DNA of 64,000 nucleotides, from positions 3,833,061 to 3,897,060 of the forward strand of contig FN649741.1 in assembly GCA_000310025.1 (NCBI GenBank). Direction: 5' to 3'. Position 1 is the first letter of the stretch. Each line of letters starts with the position of its first letter. The translations under genes and the position numbers were made by a program. Positions 33,409 to 45,600 of the stretch are shown here, one piece after another. The DNA is from Ectocarpus siliculosus (taxonomy: Eukaryota > Sar > Phaeophyceae > Ectocarpales > Ectocarpaceae). The notes under the pieces were generated by a model. That model saw only the letters and a list, made by a program, of their open reading frames with translations. It made no database searches and was not told the origin of the DNA.

Positions 33409-36238
33409 TCATCCAAAGCCAAAACCAAAGGAGAACGCTTTGTCGCTACGGAATTCGATGGAAGCCCCTTTAACCTCTCTTGTGGCGCCACCCCCGCCGG
33501 CCCTACCGTTCTCGCCAACGCTTCTCTCGGCGGGACTAGTACTGCCGCTTCCAGCGCTGCTGCTGTTGACTGCGCCGCTGTTGCCTCCGAGCGTTTCCCC
33601 CTCAATATTCTTGCAGTTTTCTCGACCCTTTGCTTCTAGCCTTGAGTCTGCGGAACCTAGCTCTCCTCCCTCACGAGCCACTTCTTCGTCACTGTCACCA
33701 CCGTCGTCGTAGTAACAAAAGCAGGCGATTATGTAGCGCACGCCCTTGAGGAGAGGATCCCCGCCGTGAAGAATGCCTCCTCGAAACGACAAGGCGTGGC
33801 CCTCGGCGGGGCGGAGGGACCTACCAAGGGACGGAAAGAAGGTACCCCCACCCGTGTACTGATCCAGGCCGTTGAGGGCTATCTGGTCTCAGTAGGAAAC
33901 ACGTCGGGGGATGGAGAAAAAAACGGGGTGCTCGCTTGTAACTTGCCTCGGTAATTGACAAGAACGACGTCAGGAGGCGAGGCGTGGCAATCACGAAGCG
34001 CGTAAACAAGCCCCATCACGTAACAAACACAAACTGAGCACCGTCACCGAGACAAACAAATAACGATAGCCTTGGAGTTGTGCACGCACCGTGAAGGAGT
34101 GAGTGGACTGGTCGCGGTGGAGGGGAAGGTGGCGCTGCTTCCCTTCTTCGTAACGCACGACGAATGCGTCGTGAACGAAAACTCTCCGAGGGCCGGCGGC
34201 GAGGTTGAACCGCTTTGCCAGGGCCGGAAACAAACGCTCCCTTCGACACCCCATACAACGGATTTGGTACCAGGGGGGGGTGCAGGGGAACAAACGGGCG
34301 AAGGGGCGCGGAGGGGGGGTACACGCAATCATGCACGGCCGTAATCTTCAGACCAAAGAAAAGGGAGAAACAAAGAGGGACGGGGGGAGGGATCTTCACT
34401 ATGTCGTTTTGCAGCAGGGTTTGCGCTGACGGGCCTGGGGAGTTCGTCAAGGGGGACATTGAATGTGCACTTCCAGATGTGATTGTATGGATCATGTGCT
34501 TGTACTCGCTAAATAGGTGAAGACGGTTCACTACCTTCCGCAATATGCTTTTCCTCTCCTTCCCGGCCTCCCTCTCCGCTACGGCGGCATGTAAGTGAGA
34601 CATGAAAACAAATCAAGAAAAAGGTCCGCGCCCTCGAAGAACTTTGTACCACACGCAAACTGTTGCGTACCTCCACAAAAACACGGCAACAGCAATATAT
34701 ACAGCGGAAATGGAGACCACGTTACGCCAAGGCAGCGACAGCACGTCCGGCCCGCACATACGACGATGAAATGCTTAAGCTTGTTAGCGTGGAATAAGGT
34801 TGATGTCTTCCCAATAGTCAGCAGGTTAGCGCGGTCGACGCCTCTTAATGAAACACACAAACAAACACGTGCTGCCGGCTATCGTACGCACTGCGCTCAC
34901 TGGCGATGCGCGAACGGGCCCGCTGACTCCACATACCTGACGAGGGAGCGGAACCACGGCAGCGTGGACTTCAGGGCGTGCACAGGTAGGTCGGTCGTGG
35001 GTACGGCATAGTGTCGAGACGTGGTCCAGCCCCCGTTTGCCTGGGTATTTCGCGTGCGGGTTTGGTTGGCGTGCACGTTGTGCGTAACTGCTGTTGTTCG
35101 CCGACAGCAAAAGTGGCGAGGTATACACTTGAAAACGACACCACGAGTCAGTTGAGAAGCACGTTCCTGTTGGGGAAGCGGGGAAATTGTTCTGGGTTGG
35201 TCAACGAACGTGGTTGTTGTTGAAATACTTCTCACTCTCTGCCTCTCTCGCTTTCTCTCTGTCTCCTACAGGGAAAAGGCGTCTGCATATTTTCAATATA
35301 CCTGTGAATAGTCCTCGGCCGCTTGGATGACACCACGACATTCCTCCGGCGACAGTACCCGCTCTCGGCTGAGGAAGATGTCAGAAGCCCTTCCCGGGAT
35401 CGACTTTGATGCAAAGAACGGGTGCGGCAGAAAAAGGTTCCGATTCGATTAATATAATGAGTGTTACTTGTTTCTCTCCGATGTGATCCAAGGGTTTTGT
35501 TTTGTTTCCTTTGCCGTTTCCGTCAATCCGAGTCGGCACCGACTAGCACAAACTACAGGAAGGCGCGCGTGAGTTGAAGCCAGATGGGGGGGGGGCAGAA
35601 TGTGTCACCAACGCCGGGATAGGAGGGGACATAGCGGCGGGGGAGCGGCTCACAAGAGCAGAGCACGGCTTGTTCAGAGAGTTATGATAATAGTCGGGTG
35701 ACCGAGTGGATCGGGAGTAGCGTAGCAGCGCAACGACACCGTAAATGATAGTAGGCTGAACAGGATGCTTTCGCACGCATGGCGAGCACCAACTGCGCGC
35801 GTGATCTACAATCATGACAAGAACCACTAATCAGCGGAGGAAAAGCGGCCCTGAACAATAGGTTCCGCGTGCTGCGTTCTGCTGTCTTTCTCCATCGAAC
35901 GTCGAGTCCCACCTGCCGGTGGTTTGAACAGGTTTTCTGACTTGAGGGACGTTGATAAAAAGTGAGGGGGAACATTCCTCCATTCTCACCGCAAAGCATA
36001 GATGGGTGTCGTCGTCGCTGCTACCGCCGAGTAAACCTTCCGCGTGAGGAGTGCTAATTATCCTCTTCCCCTGCTTCTCCGGCGATGGGCCCTCCGCACC
36101 TCCGCATACCCCAGAGTTGGCGCCCTCCCCGGCTTTAGGGCGGTAAGCTGCCTCCTTTTCCGCTTGCGCCCGAAGCACCGGGTGATTTGGCGCGTCGCGG
36201 AATCCCCTGGTTTCGTTTACGGAAGCAACACGTCCCAT
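33409..36238 (-). CDS. Prolyl-4-hydroxylase-like 2-oxoglutarate/Fe(II) dioxygenase, 5 exons, ~375 aa
   Basis: Exons 36238-35942, 35403-35302, 35040-34937, 34240-34090 and 33882-33409 join in frame to 376 codons including the stop. The family hydroxylates Pro (or similar) side chains using 2-oxoglutarate, O2 and Fe2+. Motifs: LSRERVLSPEECRGVIQAAE at the domain start; GGWTTSRHYAVPTTDLPVHA; HDAFVVRYEEGKQRHLPLHR then DQSTHSFT, giving the H-x-D iron ligands; LDQYTGGGTFFPSL; and SFRGGILHGGDPLLKGVRYI with the distal His and the Arg that binds 2-oxoglutarate. All ligands are present. A Ser/Gly-rich tail of ~110 residues follows the domain. No signal peptide is seen in the first exon, whose start and GTCAGA donor are the least certain parts. 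Confidence 0.85.
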
Positions 36239-36500
36239 GTTGACACGTTACAGGACTTGTAATATCGCAGTTGTGAAATTGCGAAAATCCTAAATATTTG
36301 TCACAATCCGCCCCCCCGCCAGCACCCCCACCCCACCTCCAATACCGGTTCTCCCGCGCATCCGCAGGATGTGAAAAACCATGATAATAACCGCCGAGGC
36401 TCCCCGAACGGTATCTTCACACGTGTTGCTTTCCGATCGACAAGTATACACCTATCCCATAGTGAATCGTGTGCACATGCACACCCTATTTAGGCCTAAC

Positions 36501-37055
36501 TTACTCAGTCCACTTAATCTTTGATGTGGGACTGCCGATTGACGCTGTTGTCGCAACCAGGCCGGCAACGCACCTTTCCCACGCTCGACACGCTTCCCTG
36601 AATTTCCCAGCCGCCAAGAGTGCCACCCCTATGCCGTGGAGGGCGTCACCATTCAACACGGCTGCCGCCGCTTCTTGCTCTGGATGTTCGGCTGGTTCTA
36701 CCGCTGCTGGTTCCGATCCGCCAGATTCTTCTTCCGCGACTGTAGCCGTCCGTGCCCCGGAGGTTTCGTTTCCCTCTTCTCCTTGACCGTTTCCAGGTGC
36801 TGCTGCTGCCGCGCCCGCGGCCGCTGCTATCGAGGACGATGCATCGCAGGCTGTCAAATCTCCTCCCTCTCGGTCGGTAGTACAGCTGTTGTTCGCTCCA
36901 GAAGGGGCTTGAATGTCGGCCGCGAATCGGGCCGGGGTGCACGAGGAGGCCTTGGAAGAAGGAGAGGGGGGTGGGGGCGGAACGGCGAGCGACGCTCGGT
37001 ACAGCCCAAGCGCGGCCTCGTGTCGTCCCTCCTCGAGAGCTTGGTCCGCAAGGAC
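36501..37055 (-). CDS. Last exon of the SET gene: TPR-like pair split by a low-complexity insert
   Basis: Acceptor TGCCAG|GTCCTT at 37055, stop at 36501. The first helix pair, ADQALEEGRHEAALGLYRAS, is separated by ~110 Ala/Gly/Glu/Ser-rich residues from the second, ALHGIGVALLAAGKFREACR. Start and end are given in transcription order for this minus-strand exon (genomic 36501-37055). Confidence 0.7.
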   Translation of the reverse strand, partial: VLADQALEEGRHEAALGLYRASLAVPPPPPSPSSKASSCTPARFAADIQAPSGANNSCTTDREGGDLTACDASSSIAAAAGAAAAAPGNGQGEEGNETSGARTATVAEEESGGSEPAAVEPAEHPEQEAAAAVLNGDALHGIGVALLAAGKFREACRAWERCVAGLVATTASIGSPTSKIKWTE

Positions 37056-40000
37056 CTGGCACGATAACGAGGGAGCATGCATGGCAGATGAGAAAATGAA
37101 GAAAAGAGAGCAGAAACAGCTACAGCTGAAGAAGCAGGACGGATGGCTAGGAAGAGAGGCGTGCAGGTTCGATAGGCCGGGACTGGAAGGTGCTGATGGG
37201 GGCCGCCGAAGAAGCTATAGGCAGACATCCCAGCTTCGGGCCTCACTATATCTAAAGCAACCTACTTTTTGATCTCTACCATTTTATGCGAGAAGGGCAC
37301 ACTAAGCTTGCTCGGTCCTGCACAACGCGATCCCAGCACCGCGTCGTGCTCATCGTGCCCGTACCGTGACCTGAGGTTGCGCACGAAAGTTGTACGAACC
37401 TTGAGTATTTCCCGCCCGCACAAGCGATGATCACCCCCGGCCTCAAGAAGGCAGCGCGGGCAGTTGCACACCAGCTGCGGCGGCTGCCGCTGTAGCGAAG
37501 ACAAACCCGGCAAAGAACAAGACCCGGTCGGCGCTGTGTCTGGCACCTCCGCCGCCACCGCCGCCGCGGAAACAGCGGCACCAGCACCAGTAGCGGAAGC
37601 CGCAGCGAAGCCACCACTAGCAGAACGACCAGCGAAGAACCTCGAAGACAGCTCTCGCTGGCGTGCCTGCATGGGCTGGCCGAGGGCGATGTACGGAGCG
37701 AACAGCTCTTCCCCTGCTTGTACCCGCCGGAGAGCTACCAACCCGACGCGGAGAGCCGACGACGACGACACTTGTTTCTCTGCTTCAAGCACACCGTCTG
37801 CCGGTTGTGGTTGCACGCAGCAGACACGTTGTTTGCGAGGGGGGCGGGGCCTAATGCCAAAGCGTCCAAAGTGCTTTGGTGGCCTCGCGGCGCCTCTGTA
37901 ACATCGCAATCGCCGACTTCGCCATGAAAAATGAACTGGGCACACCTCCCTAGAGAGTACACATCCACCCCCGTGCAAAAAAGATGTCTGCGCGGGAGCT
38001 CATGGTGAACGAAAGGCAAGGTCAGGCGTAAAGCGCCAGGCACATTCCAAACAACACATTTCAAGGGTTGTCCAAAAACATTTCGTTGTAAGGGCGTGAT
38101 CTTGACGGGTAGGGGGAATGGGTTGTGGGCGGGAGATTGATTCATGATCAGGAAATGACTACAGACACACGGACAGCGATGATAGGCATGCGGGGCGTGA
38201 GATCTGTCGTGTGGACCGGAGCACGTGACATCCACGGCCTGTCTGCGTGTACAAAGAACTCTTGTCATTCGTATATTGCGCTAACGCACCGACCCGTCCA
38301 CACCCTTGCATTTGTTGAGCACACAGGACCAGTCTGCAGCTGCCCCCGTTTACCGTGCTGCGCCCACCCCCTCATTCACCTTTTTCATCGGCTGACTTCG
38401 TCGCCGGAAGAAGGGAAGCCTCGAGTTGCACGTTAGGCACGCAGCTGTGCTGGGGGTTACAATGAGTAGGGAGTAGTCCGACGACCGAGAGAGGCGGGAA
38501 AGGGCTGGGACGGAGGGGAAAGAACAAGGGAGCATCCAAAAAAACGTGGGGGGAGAAGAAAACGAGTTAACAGGCGCGGGTCAGGCATCGTAGATGAATA
38601 TTTCCGAGAGTCTAGCAACAAGAGCAATAAGGACGACGATAATTTCACCAAGACGCAACATCACCTTGTTCCAGGCATGTATGTACACACGAGAGAAGTG
38701 CGGCCGCACTATGGAAGTCACTCGCTCACCTAGCCGCCGTGTCCGCGGCCGCCGCTGCCGACGCCTGGACGAGCCTACACAGCCCTCTCTCGCCCACGAT
38801 GACTGCGTCGTCTTCTTCATGCTTTTGCCCAAGGCCGTTAACCTCCCCGCCACGTTTTCGGAGCTCTGCTGTTGCTGTTCCGCGGCCTTCTGCTGTGGAG
38901 CTTGGTTGGCAGGGTTTGTCGATGCCAGCTTCGTCTGCCCCATCGGCGCCTGCAAACGGACCAGCCCTTTCCACCGCCAGCGCTAGCCAGGGCAAGGCAC
39001 GCGCCTTTCTCTCAGGGCTGGCTTGCACCAAGCGCGCGCAATAGCTACGCGGACAAACAACACCGATGAGAATGACAACGTGAACAACTCTGGAGACGGT
39101 ATTGCTGCTGAAGCAGCTACAGATAGTCGCAACGGCGGTACATAAAAGCGCGGACATGACAGGAAGGAGGAAAGATGCAGCCTTGGCGATACTGACTTGG
39201 TCCCAGGAGGAGCTTAGCAGAACCAAAATCCAAACTAACTTCAAACGGTATGTAAGGTACAACGGGCAACGGGTCCTACCCGAGAACCCGCGGGCCCCTG
39301 CGGCACCATGAAATTGATGCACTCGCTCTTCTTTCCGACAAAATAATCACCCTGCGCGTGCTCGTGTCTAGCGAGGACCCCCTCTCTTCCGCCCCCCGCC
39401 CTCTGGCTCCTTGACCTTGACCCGACACATTCGTGTCACCTCTGCCCTCTCTCTTGTGTGACCAAGTACTGCACCTGACCAGTGGAGAGGAGACCGATAT
39501 CGGCGCGAGGTGTCTCCCGAGGGCTCTCACCACCCGGAGAAAGAAATCCAACGACAGAGCGCGTTCGACGCTCCTGCGCCCGCCCACCCCCCCGTCTCTT
39601 GCAGTAGGTGTTGCCGTCGCCGCGCGGTGCAAGGAGTCAAGCACGCCGCGACCGTGTACCAACCCCGCTGTGAGCAAGGACCACGCCTCTTCCGCCTGTT
39701 TGGGAGAGCGGTGGGGGTTTCAGCGGTGGCGTCGCTATCGATCGAGAATCCGACTTCCTAGTTTGAATGAAGGCAGCTTGCGAGTAGACGCGTCCAAAAG
39801 AGCTTACAATAAACAGCGGCACTGGGGTCTCCAAAACCTCCAGCGACAACAGCGGGTTCCGTTTTGGCGTCACACCTCTTCCATTGAAACGCCAATATCT
39901 TTCACGGCCGTGAATCCAATAGTGCCGCCCTCTCCTCCTCCCCTTCCCCCTCCCTCTCCTTTCCCTGTTGTTCCTTTCATCGTGCGGCGACCCCCGCCCT

Positions 40001-40887
40001 CATCAACAATTTCCTCGTCGTCGTCATCATCATCCCACGATGGAGACATGTAGGGCTCGGACCAGCCTTCCAGGGCTTCAAAAGGCCGGATGCCGTCATC
40101 TGAGTCTTCACCAACTCCCTCGGTGGAGGAGAGAGATGTGGAAAGCACCGACGCCACAGCCGCAGCAGCGATGAGGTACGTCTCACTCGTGCGGAGTGCG
40201 TATCGGTGGAACTCGAAGAGCGGGCTGTGTGCGTGAGGTTATACAAAGGCCATGGGCGGGTTGGGTTCGGTTAGGTCGAATTGGGACTCAGAGACGTAAC
40301 CAAAGCATTGGGGAAAGCTATGAGGGTGGGAGGGGGGCAGGACAAGGTGGTTCGGCACGACGAGGAGGCGCTGGGGCTACACGGGTGCTCTTCGTCACCG
40401 AACCGACGACTCGCCTGCCCTCCCCGCTGCCGCCGATGCAAATCAGACCGTGTCCAGCGGCTAGCGCCGCCTCCTGGCACCCGGAAGAGCAATACACGTC
40501 GTCGCAAGGCGCGCCGCCCGTGCACCTCCAAATCTCTCCTCGCCCTTGCTCTTTCCCCTCCTCCTGCCCTTTTGGGGTCGGGAGGTCGGGAAGGTGAGAG
40601 GGGGGTGCGCTGGCGACAGCGCTTCGTCGAGACGGTGTTGTGTTTGCCGTCGGCGAGTCGCTGCTCCGACCCCGTTTTTTGGACTTGGTGGTGCTTGTTG
40701 AAGCGGTGGTAGTATCGGCGCGAGAGAAACCTTCGAGCATGGCGAGCTGGGTTGCCGGAGTGCCCACGAAGCGGTGACAACACGCGCACACCAGCACCTG
40801 CTCCCTGTTGGCCAGCGTTTGGTGCACGAGGAGCGGCGCGGCTCGTCCGACGACCGCCGCTTTCTCTACCGGCTGGTTAGTCAATAC
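36501..40887 (-). CDS. SET-domain protein with MYND-like zinc finger and TPR-like tail (ATXR2-like), partial model
   Basis: Supported exons: 40887 to about 40330, 40211-39876, possibly 39677-39480, a SET-end exon from about 37850 to 37280, and 37055-36501 with the stop. Exon one reads VLVCACCHRFVGTPATQL and WRCTGGAPCDDVYCSSGCQE followed by AALAAGHGLIC, a MYND-type Cys/His cluster set inside a SET domain as in plant ATXR2 (SDG36) and SMYD proteins. The next exon has FHRYALRTSETYLIAAAAVA and FEALEGWSEPYM. The SET end has LVALRRVQAGEELFAPYIAL and the post-SET cluster LVCNCPRCLLEAGG. The last exon has ADQALEEGRHEAALGLY and GIGVALLAAGKFREACRAW, a TPR-like pair. Such proteins methylate lysines on histones or other targets. 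The first exon(s) above 40887 and the NHSC-containing exon(s) between 37.9 and 39.5 kb were not resolved. Confidence 0.75.
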
Positions 40888-42375
40888 CTGGTGACGAGGC
40901 ACGAACAAACAATCGCGGAATCAAACAAAGTATCGTCAGATGATTGTACATTATTAGATGTTTTTGAAGTCCTTTCAAATACAACTGGTAACAAAGGTTC
41001 GGCAGTTTAACTAATACTCCTTTCTCTGATATATGCACCAAACAACTATCTACGTTCTCCTTGTGTCTTGTTCAAGGTCGTGCATAGGTACCTACACTCC
41101 ATCTGTCTGTCCGTAGTCCACCCACCCATCTACACAAGCCGAGGGACCTCAACATAGTCATGGCGGGAATTCTCCGATTGGGTCGGGAACCATACACAGA
41201 GGTTGATCGTGACTATTGTTACCTCTTGCCCCGTTGAACATGCGCGTGCGTTCCTGTCACTAGGATGTCTGCTACCCACCTGCGGTGCATCGAATCGACA
41301 CAGATGCACAGGACACTGTAGTGAACAATGCGACCTACCGACCATCCCTTGATTGTCGCCGCGCGGGGTTGAGTGACCAGTCCCTCGGCCATGTGCAACA
41401 CCGCCGGTGGTGCTCTGCTGCTTGGATGATGATGCCGCTCCCGTTATCTAAAACCTATGGCAAAAACGGTAGACCCAACACTCATACCCACTGCGAAGCT
41501 TAGAGAACGCGGGTGACTAGTAGGTAACCGCGAGGTGTGTGTACTGGGCGCAGGCGCAGTGGGGCTCAGCTACGCCATACGCAAGCCCCGTGCTCTCGAG
41601 AGATGCGGCGCAATAGTTTTGCCGAAGAGATATTAGAACCAGTTCCGGGCCGCCAGCTGCAAGTTGATGCTGCTTGGCGGACCGGAACTGCCTCCGGCCA
41701 AGCAGCCGATGGCCGCTGATAGCAACGAGTGGATCGGTCTCGAGAACACCGAGCATACCTACTGTAGAAAACAGAAGGCCAAGCGACTGAATCCTCAACG
41801 TGCGATTCATTGAAGCGGGACATTCGAGCACGGTGAGTAAATGCGCCCGTGCCCAAAGTTACGTCACATCGCGGAACTTTTCATCATTTCATCTACAGTA
41901 GTAGCAGTACTGCGACTCTGTCTGGCTACACAGCACCAAACAACGGTCCTTGGGCATTGCCCAGGACGCCTTCCCACTGCTGTCGGGCTACCACTCGTCA
42001 TGTGCCAGCGACTCATCATCCACGGCGTAGTTATGCACCTCTAATATTTGAAAAATACATGACACCAGAATCAATCCCTTCTGGGAGGCACTAGTCTACT
42101 GCTGTAGGCCACGGAGCATACGGCGAAGCGTTGTACTTACCGTAGATTCAGTGACGCTGGTACTACTGGTTCTGGCGGACCAAGAAAGACCCAGGCACGT
42201 GACGTGTTGAGTGTAGAACCTCCGCCCAAGCTTTTGTTACAGGTGTAGAGGTCGATGAAAAAGGAAAATTTCGTCGTTCTCCTCGCGTGTTTTCGTCCCC
42301 TTGCCGAACGCCTGTTGCTCTCAAGTGAGGTGTGGCAAGCTCGAAAGCTAAATAGCTGCCTAGACTACGGTCATC
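40888..42375. other. Divergent region between the SET gene and the kinase gene
   Basis: Must contain the unresolved 5' exon(s) of the SET gene and the promoters of both genes. An open minus-strand frame at 41517-41831 has no family-like motif, and I did not call it. Confidence 0.5.
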
Positions 42376-42545
42376 ATGGGCACGGCTACCTCTTCCCCAG
42401 CTACCGGTAGCGGGGAAGCCGGAAAACAGGCTACCGCTGTTGACCAACAAGAGCAAGATGACGGTGGGCCATGGGGAGTGGACCTCTCTATCCCCTTCGA
42501 AGAGATAATCGACATTCGCCCTCTTGCAGATGGAACGGGGTGCAC
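42376..42545 (+). CDS. Kinase exon 1 (57 codons, strand 1 and glycine loop)
   Basis: Starts MGTATSSPATGSGEAGKQ and ends IDIRPLADGTGC plus two bases, with donor AC|GTGAGA. Joined to the next acceptor (TTTTTAG|CTGCTGG) it restores ACC TGC TGG, so the frame continues into CWQGTL. It is too short to stand out as an ORF, yet it supplies the N-terminal part of the kinase fold. Confidence 0.85.
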
Positions 42546-42547
42546 GT

Positions 42548-42622
<75 letters not shown>

Positions 42623-45600
42623 AAACATGTAACTTGATGTACTGACTGTACAACATGTTTTCGACTTTACCGACTGTTGTCTACGTGGTATCGGTACTCT
42701 GCGGTGACGTATGTGCGTCGTAGGGGGAAGACCCTGGATCATTCGATTTCCACGTGTACTCAATCAATTCGTCGTTGTTCCTAAAGTTATCAACAACAGC
42801 AGTAGTGCTTGCAGTGTACGGATCTACAAAAATTTAGCGCTTCAACAATCGAAACAACGAATGTGAATGAACCCGACCCCACCTGAGGAAACACAGAGCG
42901 AGCCTCGAGCAATGCAAAGTGTTCTTAAGCGGGAACGCTTTCTCCCGTGGTGCAATAGGTGTTCTTGTTTGCCGCGTTTACGCAAGCGTGAGGGGGGGAC
43001 TCCGGAAGCGAGACGCAGCTCTATATCTACGCCTGGAGTTCACGAACTGAATCCTGTGCCGAAACAGAAACTTGTGCGTACAGCAGTGACTTGAACTCGT
43101 CGGGGTACGTTCCACCGCACCACCACAACGACTGTTGCCTATAGCTTTGTACCACACTTGACGTCTGCAGCTGTGTCGTGCTCTCTACTCTTCTTTGAAG
43201 GCGATCACCCTTACTTCCTCACACGCCGCCTACGTTTTTAGCTGCTGGCAGGGCACACTGGGCGGCAACAACGAAGGCAACAAAAGAGTGGCGATCAAGA
43301 CGCTCAAGGCCTCCAACAGCACCTCAGACTCCGACGCGGAGGACCTGGACAGAGAGCTGAGCATCCTACAGCATCTGCGGCACCCGAACGTCGTCAGGCT
43401 CGCCGGGGCTGGTCAGACCCCGGAGGTGACACACGGACAACCAACCATCGCGTGGATACGGTGGTAGCTGCCCAAGTGTACACATTGTCTGCCGCACGGG
43501 CGCCGTTTGCCTGGGAGTAGTGCCGACAACAGCTGAAGAAGAGTAGCATATCCCTCCGCCGGCGATCGTCGATGCCGATAGGTTCTGGTGCCGACCCCTC
43601 GTCACTCGCGGGACGGTATCGGACCGGCGAGAGCTTGCAAGCCGTTTTTCCTCCTCCCGAAAACACAGAAGTCCTCCAGAAGTGAACATTGCTGAACGGT
43701 ACGGGAGTACTGCAGGTCTTTCCAAAACCGCGGGTCTGTTTCTGTTTCTGTTTCTGCGGCGGCAGCAGCACTGTTTCTGCGGCTGCTGCTGCTGCTGCTG
43801 CCCCCGCCTCCGCTTTTGCTTTGCTTGCATTCGACACAACAACGACGTGCCGAAGGTTTAGCTTTCACTTCTTTTACCAGTATCCTACGTTAGTTGGACA
43901 ACAACTACCACTTAGATTCGTTTTGGTGCACACGGTGACACCCCAATGTGACGAGAGAGGGGCGAATGGGCGAGCGCAGCACGTCAAGCAGTTTTTCGAC
44001 AGATATTACGCCAAACTTGAAGATGGCTGCACGATATTGGTTTTGCGTATGATTCAACTCACACTGCTACTGGGATCGGAAGGAACGTTGGAACATAGCG
44101 TTTTCGATCGTATTTGCTGACGATGTATTTGATCCTTCTTTCGAAGCTGACATCCGCAAGATCGTGACGAATGTCTACACCAATCGCCACCGGAATGGGG
44201 GGGGGGGGGGGCACCGCCCAAAATTTTAAGCAGGGGGGGCAGTTCGTCGTCACGGAGCTCCTCTCGGGAGGAACCCTCTCCGCCGCGATCGGAACGCAGG
44301 ACCGCCCGGAGGGAACGGGCTGGTTCCAGCGCTTCCGCGTGCGGACGTGGTTTCCGATGGAAGAGGCTCTCCGGCAAGCCGCGGGGGTGGCTTCGGCGCT
44401 CGCCTACCTGCACGACGAGGCGGTGCCGGTGAGTTCCTTCGCACGGCAGCAGTGGGGTATGCATAGTGATGGTGGTCCATGTTGCCTTTTTTCGGCATAC
44501 AGTAGTTTCCTTGGTGTGACGTCCCGAAGCCCGCACAGTCCCCGGTCGCAGGTAGTTGTACACCCCCGCCTTGCGGGAGTGCAGGCAGAGGTAGACTCAG
44601 TCGGTCGGCCCCACCCCCCACGGGAGGTACCAATCGCGTCGTGCATTTTGCTGTACTCCCCCCTCCTGCCTGAAGAACAAGCCAAGTTCGTTTTAGACCT
44701 AGACGGCGTAGTTTGCGCCCATTTTAGGGGATCATTTTTGCCTCGAATGATATGCATAACACCAAGGTAGACCTACAACCCGGCAAAGCTTTAGCCGAGG
44801 GGGGCGGGGGTTGACAGCACAGATTCTGAAGCCAGGGGGTGGGGGGGTGGGGGGGGGGGGTGTACTCATGTAAATACATGCCGTAGTCCGTAGACCATGA
44901 AGATCGCATCCCTACAACGCCGGGACGGCGGGGCGACACGCCCGGTTCTTCTTGGGGTCCGTTGGCCCGAAAGGGAAGGGAAGGAAAAAACCAAAACATG
45001 TCCGTTCTTGGGGTCCTCCTCAAAACAAGCGTACCACACCCTTTCCGCGGAGGCACTTATCCGCAGCACGGAATTTCGGTTGTGAAGGTGAGTTCATGCG
45101 TACCGCGGTGTTGCTGCTCTGTCTACCTTTCTCTCCGTCTACCGTGCCCACGCCTGTCATTCATTTTCACGGTAGAAAGAGGTCTTCGGCAACCCAGGCT
45201 CAAACCCGGCCTGCGCGCGCGCCAACCCCTCCGGAGGGGGCATCCCTGCCCCCCTCCTCGACCATAGACACACCCTCCCTTTCTGTGCACTGAAAACCAG
45301 GGGGCGAAGGTTTTGCATCGAGACATCAAGCCCAACAACTTAGCCTTCACCGCGGACTTTCGCACGCTCAAGCTTTTCGGTGGGTGCACGGCTTGCTTGA
45401 AACGTGTCGTTTTCTGTCGTTGTGGTCTTGGTTTGCGCGTCTATAGTTGCGCGCGCCCGACTAGAATATTGTGATGGCTACTTTCTTCTCTACCCCATCT
45501 ATGTTGTGGTCTGCCTAACGCTATATCTATCCTCCTAGCGCGTGACTCGTCTCACCCTTACCCGTCGGGCGTTCTACCCACAAGCATACAGCACTCTTCC

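Noticed and set aside
41517-41831. Minus-strand open frame of 104 codons between the SET gene and the kinase
   Set aside because: No domain-like pattern. It could hold a 5' exon of the SET gene, but I see no match to the expected sequence.
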